Of a stretch of 64,000 nt of DNA, positions 15,794-24,960 are shown piece after piece. The number at the start of each line of letters is the position of its first letter. Position 1 is the first letter of the stretch. The notes under the pieces are model-generated. The model made no database searches. It worked only from the letters and a program-made list of their open reading frames with translations, and was not told where the DNA came from. Where the stretch lies: positions 425,666 through 489,665 of the forward strand of contig JAFXKI010000003.1 of assembly GCA_017531845.1 (NCBI GenBank). The letters run 5' to 3'. Source of the stretch: Opitutales bacterium (lineage in GTDB: Bacteria > Verrucomicrobiota > Verrucomicrobiia > Opitutales > UBA953). Made by a program: the position numbers and the translations under genes.

Positions 15794-18133
15794 AAACAAA
15801 CTTCCTATTTGGCAACAAAGCACTGCGCCGAGCCACGCGAGAAACGTCATTTGCGCCCAGGCGATTCCCGCCCATTTCCACGAAGATTCCCGCGCGATGA
15901 CGACGATTTCCGCCAGGCATTGTCCGCAAAGCGCGAAGAAAACCATAATGCCGATAATCACCGGAATCGTGAACACGGGCGAGCCGTCCGCGTGTGTTGT
16001 TTTTTCCATCGCCGCGTAAAGGTCTTCGGTTTCTTCGTCAACGTCGCCGCCGAGTTTGTAAGTAATTCCGAGCGTCGAAACGATGAGCTCGCGTGCCGGG
16101 AACGAGCCGAGCACACCGACCGTAATGCGCCAGTCAAAACCGCAGGGCGCGAAAACCGGCTGGCAAAACTTGCCGAAACGCCCGATGTAGGAATCTTCCA
16201 TCCACGCGCCGTCGATGCGGTGTTCCAGTTCGCCGACAAGGGCTTCCTGCGCTTCGCTCGGCGCTTCTGCGCTTTCCGCCGCCGCGAGCATCTTTTCAAA
16301 ATCCGCCGCGGGAACGTTCTGCGCCGCCGCCGCTTCGGCGACAAATTCCGCACGCGCCTGTTCCGCCGTTTCCTCGCTACGCGGGAAATACGTGAGGAAC
16401 CAAATTACGACCGACATCGCGAAAATAATCGTTCCCGCGCGCCGTGTGTACTCCCAGCCGCTTTGCCAAACGCGCAAACCCACGTCGCGCAAGCGCGGCA
16501 ACTGGTAGCGCGGCATTTCGAGGACAAACGGCGCTGCTTTCGATTTCAAAATAAATTTCGTGTAAACCCACGACACGGGAACGGCAACGAGCACGCCGAC
16601 CAAATACATACCGACAAACACCGCCGACGCGATACTTGCGGACGATTCCGCGTAGCTCGGATTCTGCGCAAGCACGCGTTGCAACACGCCGCACATCAGC
16701 ACATAAACCGGCATGCGCGCGCCGCAACTCATAAACGGCACGGCAAGAATCGTCGCCAAGCGCGTTTTCGGGTCTTCAATCGTGCGTGCGCCCATGATTC
16801 CGGGAATCCCGCACGCGTAGCCGGAAAGCATCGGCACGAAGCTCTTTCCGTTCAAGCCGCACCAACCGAAAAGTTTATCCATCAAAAACGCCGCCCGCGC
16901 CATGTAGCCGGTCGATTCGAGCAACCCGAGAAAGAAAAACAAAATCAGAATTTGCGGCAGGAAAACCAGCACGCCGCCGACGCCCGCGATGATGCCGTCC
17001 ACAACAAGCGATTGGAACATCGGGCTGCCTTCAAGCTTCGCGCCGACACTTTCGCCGAGTGCGCCGAACCAGCCGTCGATCCAATCCATCGGGAACGCCG
17101 CCAGCGTGTAAATGCACCAAAAAACGCCCCACATCGCCGCAAAGAAGAACACGACGCCGAGCACGCGGTTGAGCAAAAGCTTGTCAAAAACGGACGTAAA
17201 CGTCGTGCGCTCTTTCCCGTGATGAAGCGTTCCCGCGAGAATTTCCTTAATAAACGCGTAGCGTTGAATCGCTTCCGTCGAATGCGGATTTTCGCCGGCT
17301 TCGCGGATGCACGCGCGGGATTTTTTCAAAAGTTCGCCGATGTATTCAATGTCTTCGCCTTTGAGGCGATTTGCCACGAGCGAGGCAACGTCAAAAATAA
17401 CGCGCTGAAGTTCCGCGTCGCTCACGCGTTTGCTCACTTCCTCGGAAAGCCCGCCGCGCAAGGTTTCAAGCGCCTTGCGCGTTCCCGCGTTCCAAGAAAC
17501 GGTTTTCATTTTGTTCCCGTTTTTCAAAACATCGGCAATCGCCTGCTTGAGCGCGTCGATGCCCTCGCCTTTGCGCGCGGAAACGGCAATCACCGGAATG
17601 CCGAGGCGTTCCCGCAACAAATCCGTGTTGACGGTGAGCCCGTCGCGGCGCGCCATGTCGATTTGGTTGAGCGCAAGCACCATCGGAATGCCGAGCTCGG
17701 CGACCTGCGTCGCAAGAAACAAATTGCGTTGGAGATTGTTGACGTCAACGACGCAGACAATCGCGTCCGGTCGCGGCGTGCCTTTTTTCGCCAAGCGCCC
17801 GGAAAGCACGTCGATGACGACGCGTTCGTCCTTTGAAGTCGCCGCAAGCGAGTAAATACCGGGCAAATCCGTCAGCTCGATTTTTTCGCCGTGAAAAAGT
17901 TTGAGCGGTCCGGAATACTTCGTGACGGTTACGCCGGGATAATTGCCGACATGCTGACGCAAGCCGGTAAGCGAATTAAAAAGCGTCGTTTTCCCGGTAT
18001 TGGCGTTCCCGACAAGGGCGACATTCGGCAATCCGCTCGGCTTCGCCGCAGGAACGGCTTCGGGAACGTCCGCATCTTCGCAGCAATGTTTTTTTCCGCA
18101 CCGGCAGGAATTTTCCTCAGAAATTTTTTCCAT
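15791..18133 (-). CDS. feoB: Ferrous iron transporter FeoB
   Basis: The 780-residue inner-membrane Fe(II) transporter has an N-terminal G domain: G1 G-N-A-N-T-G-K-T (about 42-49), G3 D-L-P-G, G4 N-Q-I-D and G5 S-A-R-K-G. A helical spacer domain, the Gate motifs and about ten membrane segments follow (for example G-L-L-E-S-T-G-Y-M-A-R). The first 25 residues form an extra cysteine-rich extension (C-R-C-G-K-K-H-C-C-E) before the G domain, which could bind metal. It is cotranscribed with feoA upstream and the Cys-rich gene downstream. Confidence 0.95.
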   Translation of the reverse strand: MEKISEENSCRCGKKHCCEDADVPEAVPAAKPSGLPNVALVGNANTGKTTLFNSLTGLRQHVGNYPGVTVTKYSGPLKLFHGEKIELTDLPGIYSLAATSKDERVVIDVLSGRLAKKGTPRPDAIVCVVDVNNLQRNLFLATQVAELGIPMVLALNQIDMARRDGLTVNTDLLRERLGIPVIAVSARKGEGIDALKQAIADVLKNGNKMKTVSWNAGTRKALETLRGGLSEEVSKRVSDAELQRVIFDVASLVANRLKGEDIEYIGELLKKSRACIREAGENPHSTEAIQRYAFIKEILAGTLHHGKERTTFTSVFDKLLLNRVLGVVFFFAAMWGVFWCIYTLAAFPMDWIDGWFGALGESVGAKLEGSPMFQSLVVDGIIAGVGGVLVFLPQILILFFFLGLLESTGYMARAAFLMDKLFGWCGLNGKSFVPMLSGYACGIPGIMGARTIEDPKTRLATILAVPFMSCGARMPVYVLMCGVLQRVLAQNPSYAESSASIASAVFVGMYLVGVLVAVPVSWVYTKFILKSKAAPFVLEMPRYQLPRLRDVGLRVWQSGWEYTRRAGTIIFAMSVVIWFLTYFPRSEETAEQARAEFVAEAAAAQNVPAADFEKMLAAAESAEAPSEAQEALVGELEHRIDGAWMEDSYIGRFGKFCQPVFAPCGFDWRITVGVLGSFPARELIVSTLGITYKLGGDVDEETEDLYAAMEKTTHADGSPVFTIPVIIGIMVFFALCGQCLAEIVVIARESSWKWAGIAWAQMTFLAWLGAVLCCQIGSLF

Positions 18134-18142
18134 ATTCTTAAT

Positions 18143-18305
18143 GCTTAGAGATTAAGGCTTAGAGCTTATAGGTAAGTGCTTTTAGTGAATAACGGATAGG
18201 GAATAATTCCGTTCTAAGGTTTCTGCCTCCGGCAAAAACTTAAGGAGTGCATTATTCATTAAGATGTTACCTCTAAGCCCCCAGCCCTCATCTATTATCT
18301 TTAAT
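18143..18305. repeat. Heptad-repeat intergenic element between feoA and feoB
   Basis: From 18143 the sequence reads as successive 7-base units: GCTTAGA, GATTAAG, GCTTAGA, GCTTATA, GGTAAGT, GCTTTTA, GTGAATA, ACGGATA, GGGAATA. Read on the minus strand, 18247-18305 again gives 7-base units (AGATAAT, AGATGAG, GGCTGGG, GGCTTAG, AGGTAAC, ATCTTAA, TGAATAA). The two arms partly mirror each other. Confidence 0.65.
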
Positions 18306-18531
18306 TTATTTCTTCGACCATGACGCGAGCGGCATCGGCGCGGCGAATCATCACTTTTTGCGAACAAAACGAAATCGCAATCGGATCGCCCAGCGGCGCA
18401 ACATGCGCGATGCGAACTTCTACGCCCGGCGTCAGCCCGAACGCCAAAAGACGCTGATAAACGGGATCGTCCGCGTCTAAATTTTGAACTTGGACACGCT
18501 GCCCGATTTTAGCTTCAGATAGAGGAATCAT
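18301..18531 (-). CDS. feoA: Ferrous iron transport protein FeoA
   Basis: FeoA is a small SH3-like cytoplasmic partner needed for full FeoB activity. With the ATG at 18529-18531 (M-I-P-L-S-E-A-K-I-G) the protein has 76 residues, the usual size. The in-frame ATG at 18577-18579 would add 16 residues and leave almost no leader after the Fur-like site at 18585, so the shorter form is preferred. The family pattern L-x-A-F-G-L-T-P-G-V-E-V is visible, as is the C-terminal V-M-I-R-R-A-D-A-A. It is first in the feoA-feoB operon; a 167-base gap with a heptad element separates it from feoB. Confidence 0.88.
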   Translation of the reverse strand: MIPLSEAKIGQRVQVQNLDADDPVYQRLLAFGLTPGVEVRIAHVAPLGDPIAISFCSQKVMIRRADAARVMVEEIN

Positions 18532-18584
18532 GTGTTGAGAAAAACCGATTTCCTCACAATTTAAATTCAGAACACACATCTTTA

Positions 18585-18601
18585 CAAATGATTTTCATTT
18601 T
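18585..18601 (-). promoter_or_regulatory. Possible Fur box upstream of feoA
   Basis: The stretch CAAATGATTTTCATTTT contains the inverted repeat ATGA-TTT-TCAT and resembles the Fur consensus built on GATAAT/ATTATC. It is just upstream of feoA, where iron-dependent repression would be expected. It was judged by eye only. Confidence 0.4.
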
Positions 18602-18691
18602 CAAAAACAAAATTCCGAAGCTCCGGAAACTACGGGAACGCGTATGGCAAACGGAGAAATTCCCCGACGTTCCCGGCACTTCAGAGGAAAA

Positions 18692-19519
18692 TCAGAAAAC
18701 GTAGCCGAATTGCCCGGCTACAATCACGTCGTCCGCAGAGGTAAACAAACGCGGCGCAACGGTGAGCGTCAGCCACCAGCTGTCCGCTTCATAGCAAACA
18801 TTCGGTCCGGCGTAAAATTGGTCTTCGACAAAGCCGTTCCCGTCGTAAGCCAGCGTGTAACCGCCTTCGACGCCGACGCGTAATCCGCCGCCGAGCGCAT
18901 AAGATGCGCCGCCCGCGAGCGAATATTCCGTCGAGTCAAACGTCGAATCCGTGCTTCCCGACGCAGGATCGCCTTTCACGGACGTGAACGCGACCGTCGG
19001 CGTGAACGCGAGTACCAAATCGTCGTTCAAGAAATTTTTTTGAAAAATCAAGCCGAGCTCAAACGTGATATCGCGCGCGCTGTTTTGGCTCGCGTCCGCA
19101 AACGCCCACGAAAAACCGCCGACGAGCGAAAGCCCGAACGGCGCGTTCTCGGCTTCCGGATCGAGAATCATATTTTTCAATCCGAAAGAAATGCCCGTGA
19201 AATTGAAATCGTTGACGCGGGATTCGCCGAGCTTACGCGCGTAGCGCCCGCTCACGTAATCGTGTCCGAAATCGAGCGACGCCGCGATTTCGAGCGTTCC
19301 CATCGCGCCGTAGGCAAACTCAAGCGCGGGAGCGGTGGAAACCGCCGTTCCGTGATTCGTCGCAACCGACGTTTCCCAATTGAGTGTTACTTCCAAATCT
19401 CCCAAACCTGCGGGAGCGGCATCGTCGGTAATCACAAAGATCCCGCCGAAAGCGTTAACTGCGGGAATCGCACCCGCTGCCAGGATAAGCCCCAGCTTTG
19501 ATAACTTGTTTTTATTCAT
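18692..19519 (-). CDS. Putative outer-membrane beta-barrel protein
   Basis: The ATG at 19517-19519 gives 275 residues with a signal peptide (M-N-K-N-K-L-S-K-L-G-L then a hydrophobic core and P-A-V-N-A-F-G-G). The mature protein shows alternating hydrophobic and polar residues with Gly and aromatic residues, and ends in G-Q-F-G-Y-V-F, a C-terminal phenylalanine recognised by the BAM complex. About ten to twelve strands are likely, as in transporter-type or MetA-pathway-of-phenol-like barrels. No specific substrate can be named. It is a single gene; the fragment upstream of the chosen start has no signal sequence. Confidence 0.7.
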   Translation of the reverse strand: MNKNKLSKLGLILAAGAIPAVNAFGGIFVITDDAAPAGLGDLEVTLNWETSVATNHGTAVSTAPALEFAYGAMGTLEIAASLDFGHDYVSGRYARKLGESRVNDFNFTGISFGLKNMILDPEAENAPFGLSLVGGFSWAFADASQNSARDITFELGLIFQKNFLNDDLVLAFTPTVAFTSVKGDPASGSTDSTFDSTEYSLAGGASYALGGGLRVGVEGGYTLAYDGNGFVEDQFYAGPNVCYEADSWWLTLTVAPRLFTSADDVIVAGQFGYVF

Positions 19520-20028
19520 AGTAAGAAAACCGGCACAAAGAAAATAAGACTCGTTATCATCTGTCAATATATTTTTGCGACTGGTTCTTGTTTTCAAAAA
19601 AACCTTACGGCTTAGAGCGATGCCCTATCCCGAGGAAAAGAACTCGCGCCAAGACGCAAAGTCGCGAAGTCTTTTTGACGTCTCCACCACGTCTTATCAA
19701 AGGGAAGAGCTTTTGATTTTCTTTTTTTTAGATTTTTAAAAAGCTCTCCTTCTTGCTAAGAGGGAGGGGATCACAAGCGTAGCGATGCGATGAGGGCGTT
19801 CTTTAACCGCGACGAGAACGTGAATTTTTAATGCAACGAACACAAGGCATAAAAAACTTAGGAGCTTGGCGGCTTTGCGCGATGCCTCATTCCCACCCGA
19901 AACAATTTTCCGTGTAATTCGGTGCCTTCCGTGATTCTTTTCTTCGCACGAAGACGCAAATACGCAAAAACAAAAAAGCGTTCCCGCGACAATGCACGGG
20001 AACGCTTTTTGTTTTTCGGTAAAACGAA
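19520..20028. other. Intergenic stretch of about 500 bases without a supported gene
   Basis: I see no gene here. It carries short-repeat remnants such as GACGCAAAGTCGCGAAG (about 19651-19675) and GAAGACGCAAATACGCAAA (about 19949-19969), an inverted AAGAGCTTTT/AAAAGCTCT pair (about 19704-19748), and the symporter terminator at its right end. The frame at 19736-20209 is rejected because it overlaps the symporter gene and has no family resemblance. Confidence 0.6.
19972..20016 (-). terminator. Terminator of the sodium:solute symporter gene, word pair
   Basis: AAAAAAGCGTTCCCG and CGGGAACGCTTTTT form a strong hairpin with A- and T-runs on both sides, 17 bases past the stop of the minus-strand symporter gene. 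Both arms are copies of the dispersed word. Confidence 0.88.
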
Positions 20029-22212
20029 TTACCAGAAGAGGATGTAAAGCGCAACGGTCGCCACGACGACAAATGCGCCGAACGCCTTCGCCTTGCCGGA
20101 ACCTTCCAGCGGAACTTCGTTCTTCGCGGGAACGAGAATCGCCTGTCCGCCGCGAGCCGCATTCCAAATCGTAAGCAACGCACCGATCGCGATACACACG
20201 ATCAGGCAAATCGACATACGGTTAAGGAACGCCATATCCGCCGTCGCCGGCGTCCATTTCAACGCACCGTAAAGCACGGCGTTCACGGCGATGCCGAGCC
20301 AGCCGAACACGCGCGGGCACTTCGGGACGAAGAAGCCGAAGAGGAACACGCAGAGCACGCCCGGAGAGATGAAGCCTTGGAACTCTTGAATGAAGTTGAA
20401 AATCCCGCCGAAGATCGGGCTGTTCAGGAACGGAGCCAACGCCAGCGCGATGAGCACGCAGACGACAACGCCGATTTTCCCGACCGTAACAAGCTTTTCC
20501 GCCGAAGCGTTTTTCGCAATCTTGTTGTAAATATCCATCGTGAAGATGGTCGACGCCGAATTGAGCATCGAAGCGAGCGAGGAAACGACCGCGCCGAAAA
20601 GTGCCGCGAGAACGAACCAGGTGATGCCCGGCTTCATCAGTTTTTTGAGAAGCGTCGGGAACGCCGCGTCATAGTCGAAACCGACGAGCTTGGAGGAAAC
20701 GCTCATTCCGCTTCCTTCCTTGCCGGCGGCGGCAACGATGGTTTGGTTCAAATCGGCGAGGTTTTGCGCGAGCGGAATACGGTCGGCAAGCGTTGTGGAA
20801 TCGTCGGCAACGTCCGCATCAAGCGCCGTCATCGCACGGTCGATTTTTACCGCAAGCTCCGTCACGGGAACGCTTTTTTCGTCAACCGAAACCGTGAGCT
20901 TGTTTTTGCGCGCGGCTTCAAAATTGTGCGCGATGAGCTGTTTTCCGACTTCGCTGTTCTGCAGGAGGAATTCTCCCGTTACGAAGTAAACGGTTTTATC
21001 GACATTTGCCGATTTTTGAACCGCCGCAATCGCCGCCGCATTTTTCGTGTCGGCACTGGCTTTCAAATCGTCACGATACAAGTTATAGGCGAGAATGCCC
21101 GGAATCACGACGACAAACGGAATGATGAGTTTGAGGAACGCCGCAAAAACGATACCCATCTGCCCTTCGGCGACGGATTTCGACGCGAGCGTGCGTTGCA
21201 TAATGTATTGGTTCAAGCCCCAATAGAAGAAGTTCGGAATCCAAAGCCCGAGCAAAAGCGCCGTCCACGGAATCGACGGGTCGTCGATCGGACGAATCAT
21301 GTGCAGTTTTCCGCCGATGGAATTCATGCCGCTGACGGCATCGCCGGCATTGAGCTGGAGGAAACGATCCACGCCGCCCGCATTTTGCAGCCCTTCAAGC
21401 GTCGCGCCGGAATTTGCCGCCGCAGATTGAATGAGGTGCGCGGGATCGGCATCCGCAAGCGCGGTAATCGCCAAGTAAGCGACCACGCCGCCGCCGAGAA
21501 TGAGCGCCGAACCCCAAATAAGATCCGTCCACGCACAGGCTTTCAGCCCGCCGACAAAAACGTAAACCGCCGCACAGAATGCGATGATGATACAGCCGAT
21601 GAGAATGTTCCCGTCAACCAAACCGCCGAGCGTATAAAGCCCGCCGGAAAGCGTATTGAAGTCAATTCCCGTAACGCCTTCCGCGCCGAAGAAGAAGACC
21701 GCAATGCACTTCGCTCCCGCAAAAATAACACCCGCCGTCGGCACGCCGACGAGAATGAGGAGCGTGCAAATCGCCATAATCGAGCGGGAAAGCGGATTGT
21801 AGCGCGATTCCAAAAATTCCGGAATCGTATAAACGCCGCAACGCAACAGCTTCGGCAGGAAGAAGAACGCCACCACGACGAGCGTAATCGCCGCAAGCCA
21901 TTCATAGCCGGCAATGGCAAGACCCAGCCAGTCTGCCGCCTGACCGGACATCCCGACGAACTGTTCCGTCGAAATATTCGCGGCAATCAGCGAGAAACCG
22001 ACAAGCCACCACGACAAACCGCGCCCGGCAAGAAAGTAATCCGCCGCACTCGCGTCTTTGTTTTCTTCGCCCTCAACTTTTTTCGGACGAGCCTTATAGA
22101 TACCGAGACCGATAACGCCGACGACCGCCACACAAAACAGCACAACGTCGAGCATGCCCATCGGATTCGGGGCAGCATCAGCCGCTGCCTGAGCCAACAT
22201 ACACGTAAGCAT
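20029..22212 (-). CDS. Sodium:solute symporter, SGLT-like (SSF family)
   Basis: The 727-residue protein has about 14 membrane segments. After an N-terminal helix comes D-Y-F-L-A-G-R-G-L-S-W-W-L-V-G-F-S, the SSF signature, then N-I-S-T-E-Q-F-V-G-M-S-G. W-I-P-N-F-F-Y-W-G-L-N-Q-Y-I-M-Q-R in the middle is typical of the sugar-transporting vSGLT/SGLT branch. A hydrophilic insertion of about 110 residues (about 400-510) sits before the C-terminal helices. It probably imports a sugar with Na+. It follows the membrane pyrophosphatase gene, from which two word-pair hairpins separate it. Confidence 0.88.
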   Translation of the reverse strand: MLTCMLAQAAADAAPNPMGMLDVVLFCVAVVGVIGLGIYKARPKKVEGEENKDASAADYFLAGRGLSWWLVGFSLIAANISTEQFVGMSGQAADWLGLAIAGYEWLAAITLVVVAFFFLPKLLRCGVYTIPEFLESRYNPLSRSIMAICTLLILVGVPTAGVIFAGAKCIAVFFFGAEGVTGIDFNTLSGGLYTLGGLVDGNILIGCIIIAFCAAVYVFVGGLKACAWTDLIWGSALILGGGVVAYLAITALADADPAHLIQSAAANSGATLEGLQNAGGVDRFLQLNAGDAVSGMNSIGGKLHMIRPIDDPSIPWTALLLGLWIPNFFYWGLNQYIMQRTLASKSVAEGQMGIVFAAFLKLIIPFVVVIPGILAYNLYRDDLKASADTKNAAAIAAVQKSANVDKTVYFVTGEFLLQNSEVGKQLIAHNFEAARKNKLTVSVDEKSVPVTELAVKIDRAMTALDADVADDSTTLADRIPLAQNLADLNQTIVAAAGKEGSGMSVSSKLVGFDYDAAFPTLLKKLMKPGITWFVLAALFGAVVSSLASMLNSASTIFTMDIYNKIAKNASAEKLVTVGKIGVVVCVLIALALAPFLNSPIFGGIFNFIQEFQGFISPGVLCVFLFGFFVPKCPRVFGWLGIAVNAVLYGALKWTPATADMAFLNRMSICLIVCIAIGALLTIWNAARGGQAILVPAKNEVPLEGSGKAKAFGAFVVVATVALYILFW

Positions 22213-22240
22213 AGTTATTATTAGGGTTTGTTAAATTGAG

Positions 22241-22276
22241 AAAAAAACGTTCCCGCCGAACGCACGGGAACGCCGA
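22241..22276 (-). terminator. Second word-pair hairpin between hppA and the symporter
   Basis: The arms CGTTCCCG and CGGGAACG with a short loop are followed in the minus direction by seven T. It is the second such hairpin after hppA, just upstream of the symporter start. Confidence 0.6.
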
Positions 22277-22363
22277 AAAAGATACGCTCGCCGCATCATT
22301 CAGGCAAACAGAAATTACAGCGGGTTTTTGAAGCCGTTTTCCACTTCGTCAGACGGGCAAAAA

Positions 22364-22441
22364 AGATTAAAGATTGGAGGTTAAAGATTAAAGAAAACTG
22401 CTAAGCTCCCAATTCCCATTTTCCAGCTAACAGCTACTCCC
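22364..22441. repeat. Heptad-repeat intergenic element between hppA and the symporter
   Basis: The left arm reads AGATTAA, AGATTGG, AGGTTAA, AGATTAA (22364-22391). The right arm, read on the minus strand from 22441, again gives 7-base units (GGGAGTA, GCTGTTA, GCTGGAA, AATGGGA, ATTGGGA). The sequence lies between two word-pair hairpins and contains no gene. Confidence 0.6.
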
Positions 22442-22449
22442 TTTCTGAC

Positions 22450-22488
22450 AAAAAAAGCGTTCCCGCGTAATCACGGAAACGCCTCTTT
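22450..22488 (-). terminator. Terminator of hppA, word pair with one decayed arm
   Basis: AAAAAAAGCGTTCCCGCG pairs imperfectly with CACGGAAACGCC; the second copy has one changed base. In the minus direction the hairpin is followed by a run of seven T. It lies 24 bases beyond the hppA stop. Confidence 0.75.
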
Positions 22489-22511
22489 AAGCTTTAAGCT
22501 CTAATCTTTGA

Positions 22512-24842
22512 TTAGAAAATCGACCAGGCGGCGGTGAGACCCGCGACGACAATCGAGACCATGCTCATCAGCTTGATGAGAATGTTCAAGCTCGGTCCGG
22601 ACGTGTCCTTGAACGGATCGCCGACGGTGTCGCCGACGACCGTCGCCTTATGGCAATCGGAACGCTTGCCGCCGAAGTTGCCTTCTTCGATGTATTTCTT
22701 CGCATTGTCCCAAGCTCCGCCGGAATTTGCCATAAAGACCGCGAGCACGAAGCCCGCCGCGAGACCGCCGACGAGCAAGCCCATAACGCCGGAAATTCCG
22801 ATAACCAAACCGGTCAAAATCGGAACGACAATCGCAATGAGCGACGGCACGAGCATTTCGCGCTGGGCACCCTTCGTGGAAATCGCCACGCAACGCGCGT
22901 AGTCCGGCGTTCCCGTGCCTTCGAGAATACCCGGAATTTCCTTAAACTGGCGGCGCACTTCAACGACCATGCTTTGCGCAGCGCGACCAACCGCATTCAT
23001 CGTCAAACCGCAGAAGAGGAACGCCATCATCGAGCCGATGAACATCCCGGCGAGCACGCGCGGGTTCATCAGCGTAACGTCATACCACGTCATGAAATCA
23101 ACGAAGCTCGCCGTCTGAATTTTTTCCAAAAGATTTTGCGCGTTCACGCCGTTATCCGCTTCAACCAAGCGTTGCAAACCGGACGGAAGCCCTTCGATTC
23201 CGTCGGTTTTGACGATGCGGACAAGAGCGATACGAATTTCTTCAATGTAAGAAGCGAGGAGCGCGAGCGCGGTGAGCGCGGCGGAGCCGATGGCAAAGCC
23301 TTTACCCGTTGCCGCCGTCGTGTTCCCGAGCGCGTCGAGCGCGTCCGTGCGCTTGCGCACCTGCGGATCAAGACCGGACATTTCGGCGTTCCCGCCGGCA
23401 TTGTCGGCGATAGGACCGTAAGCGTCCGTCGCAAGCGTGATGCCGAGTGTGGAGAGCATACCGACCGCCGCGATACCGATTCCGTAAAGCCCGAGACCGA
23501 GCGTTTTTGCGGAGAAAACATTGGCAAGCGTTACGCCTTCGACCAAACCGAAGCCGCCCGCAGCAAAGATAAACGAAAGCACAATCGCAATGACGATCGT
23601 AACGACGGGAATGCAGGTGGAAAGCATTCCGACGCCGATTCCGGAAATAATAACCGTCGCGGGACCGGTTTTCGCGGATTCCGCGATGCCCTGCGTCGGT
23701 TTATACGTATGCGACGTGTAATATTCCGTCGCTTGTCCGATAATGATCCCGGCGAGCAAACCGACAACGACCGAGAGCGAAACGCCGACCCAGTTCGGAA
23801 TGTCGAGCAACCAAAGAATACCGAATGTCGCCGCTACAATGAGCGCGGACGAAACGTTCACGCCGCGTCCGAGAGCGCTGAGAAGGTTTTTCATCGTCGC
23901 GCCTTCCTGCGTGCGCACGAGGTAAATCCCGAAAATCGAGAGCAAAATACCGACCGCCGCGATGAGCATCGGAGCCATAATCGCCTTGATCTGCATGGCA
24001 ACGGAAAGCTCTTCGTTGGAGACGTTAAAGCCGACGAATGCCGCCGCACCGAGTGCCGCCGTCGCGAGAATCGAACCGCAGTAGGACTCATAGAGGTCTG
24101 CGCCCATACCGGCGACGTCGCCGACGTTGTCGCCGACGTTGTCCGCAATGGTTGCGGGATTGCGCGGGTCGTCTTCCGGGATTCCGGCTTCGACTTTACC
24201 GACAAGGTCTGCACCGACGTCCGCCGCCTTCGTGTAAATCCCGCCGCCGACACGTGCGAAGAGCGCCTGCGTCGAAGCACCCATGCCGAAGGTCAGCATC
24301 GTAGTGGTGATAAAGATCATTTTGTGCGTTCCCGTCGCTTCCGCATCAATCCAATGCGTGCAGCAGTCGAGAATAATCGCCCAAAGGGAAATGTCGAGGA
24401 GCCCGAGTCCGACGACGACCAAGCCCATAACCGCACCCGAGCGGAACGCGACGCGGAGCCCGGCGTTGAGCGATTCCTGCGCGGCATTTGCCGTGCGCGC
24501 GCTCGCGTAAGTTGCGGTTTTCATACCGAAGAAACCCGCCAATCCGGAGAAGAAACCTCCCGTCAGAAACGCCACGGGAACGACGGGATTCTGCAATCCC
24601 TTCATCGCGAGGACGGCAAACAAAACCGCGAGAATCACAAAAACGATTCCGACAATTTTGTATTGCTGTTTCAGATACGCCATCGCGCCGGAACGCACGT
24701 GCTGCGCAATCTGTTTCATGGTCGGCGTGCCTTCATCGCATTTCATCATCTGGCGGTAAAAATGCGCCGCGAATGCGAGAGCCACAACCGAAGCTGCGGG
24801 AATTGCCCAGAAAATGGGCTGGTTAATAATATCGGTATGCAT
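22512..24842 (-). CDS. hppA: K+-dependent membrane-bound pyrophosphatase (ion pump)
   Basis: The 776-residue protein has about 16 membrane segments. The PPi-binding [11 protein letters not shown] region is near residue 210, followed by [12 protein letters not shown]. The second acidic motif ([12 protein letters not shown]) is near 475. The potassium determinant reads [10 protein letters not shown] (near 505): Ala where K+-independent enzymes have Lys, so it is K+-dependent. Members of that subgroup pump Na+, H+ or both; which one cannot be decided by eye. It couples PPi hydrolysis to ion export and could feed the neighbouring sodium symporter. Confidence 0.94.
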   Translation of the reverse strand: MHTDIINQPIFWAIPAASVVALAFAAHFYRQMMKCDEGTPTMKQIAQHVRSGAMAYLKQQYKIVGIVFVILAVLFAVLAMKGLQNPVVPVAFLTGGFFSGLAGFFGMKTATYASARTANAAQESLNAGLRVAFRSGAVMGLVVVGLGLLDISLWAIILDCCTHWIDAEATGTHKMIFITTTMLTFGMGASTQALFARVGGGIYTKAADVGADLVGKVEAGIPEDDPRNPATIADNVGDNVGDVAGMGADLYESYCGSILATAALGAAAFVGFNVSNEELSVAMQIKAIMAPMLIAAVGILLSIFGIYLVRTQEGATMKNLLSALGRGVNVSSALIVAATFGILWLLDIPNWVGVSLSVVVGLLAGIIIGQATEYYTSHTYKPTQGIAESAKTGPATVIISGIGVGMLSTCIPVVTIVIAIVLSFIFAAGGFGLVEGVTLANVFSAKTLGLGLYGIGIAAVGMLSTLGITLATDAYGPIADNAGGNAEMSGLDPQVRKRTDALDALGNTTAATGKGFAIGSAALTALALLASYIEEIRIALVRIVKTDGIEGLPSGLQRLVEADNGVNAQNLLEKIQTASFVDFMTWYDVTLMNPRVLAGMFIGSMMAFLFCGLTMNAVGRAAQSMVVEVRRQFKEIPGILEGTGTPDYARCVAISTKGAQREMLVPSLIAIVVPILTGLVIGISGVMGLLVGGLAAGFVLAVFMANSGGAWDNAKKYIEEGNFGGKRSDCHKATVVGDTVGDPFKDTSGPSLNILIKLMSMVSIVVAGLTAAWSIF

Positions 24843-24960
24843 AAAGGTAAAAGGACAAAGTCGCCTGGGAATTTACAAAAATCCCCCGGACGAGTCAAGT
24901 TTTCAGCGCAAAGAATTCTTGCGCGTACCCGATTATGCAAAAAAGATAGCGCGTTCCCGC

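Noticed and set aside
18143..18305. Heptad elements as possible CRISPR or riboswitch
   Set aside because: Units are 7 bases without spacers, and no conserved riboswitch core is recognisable.
19736..20209. Minus-strand frame of 157 codons next to the symporter
   Set aside because: It overlaps the 3' end of the symporter gene in another frame and includes the terminator hairpin; no domain is visible.
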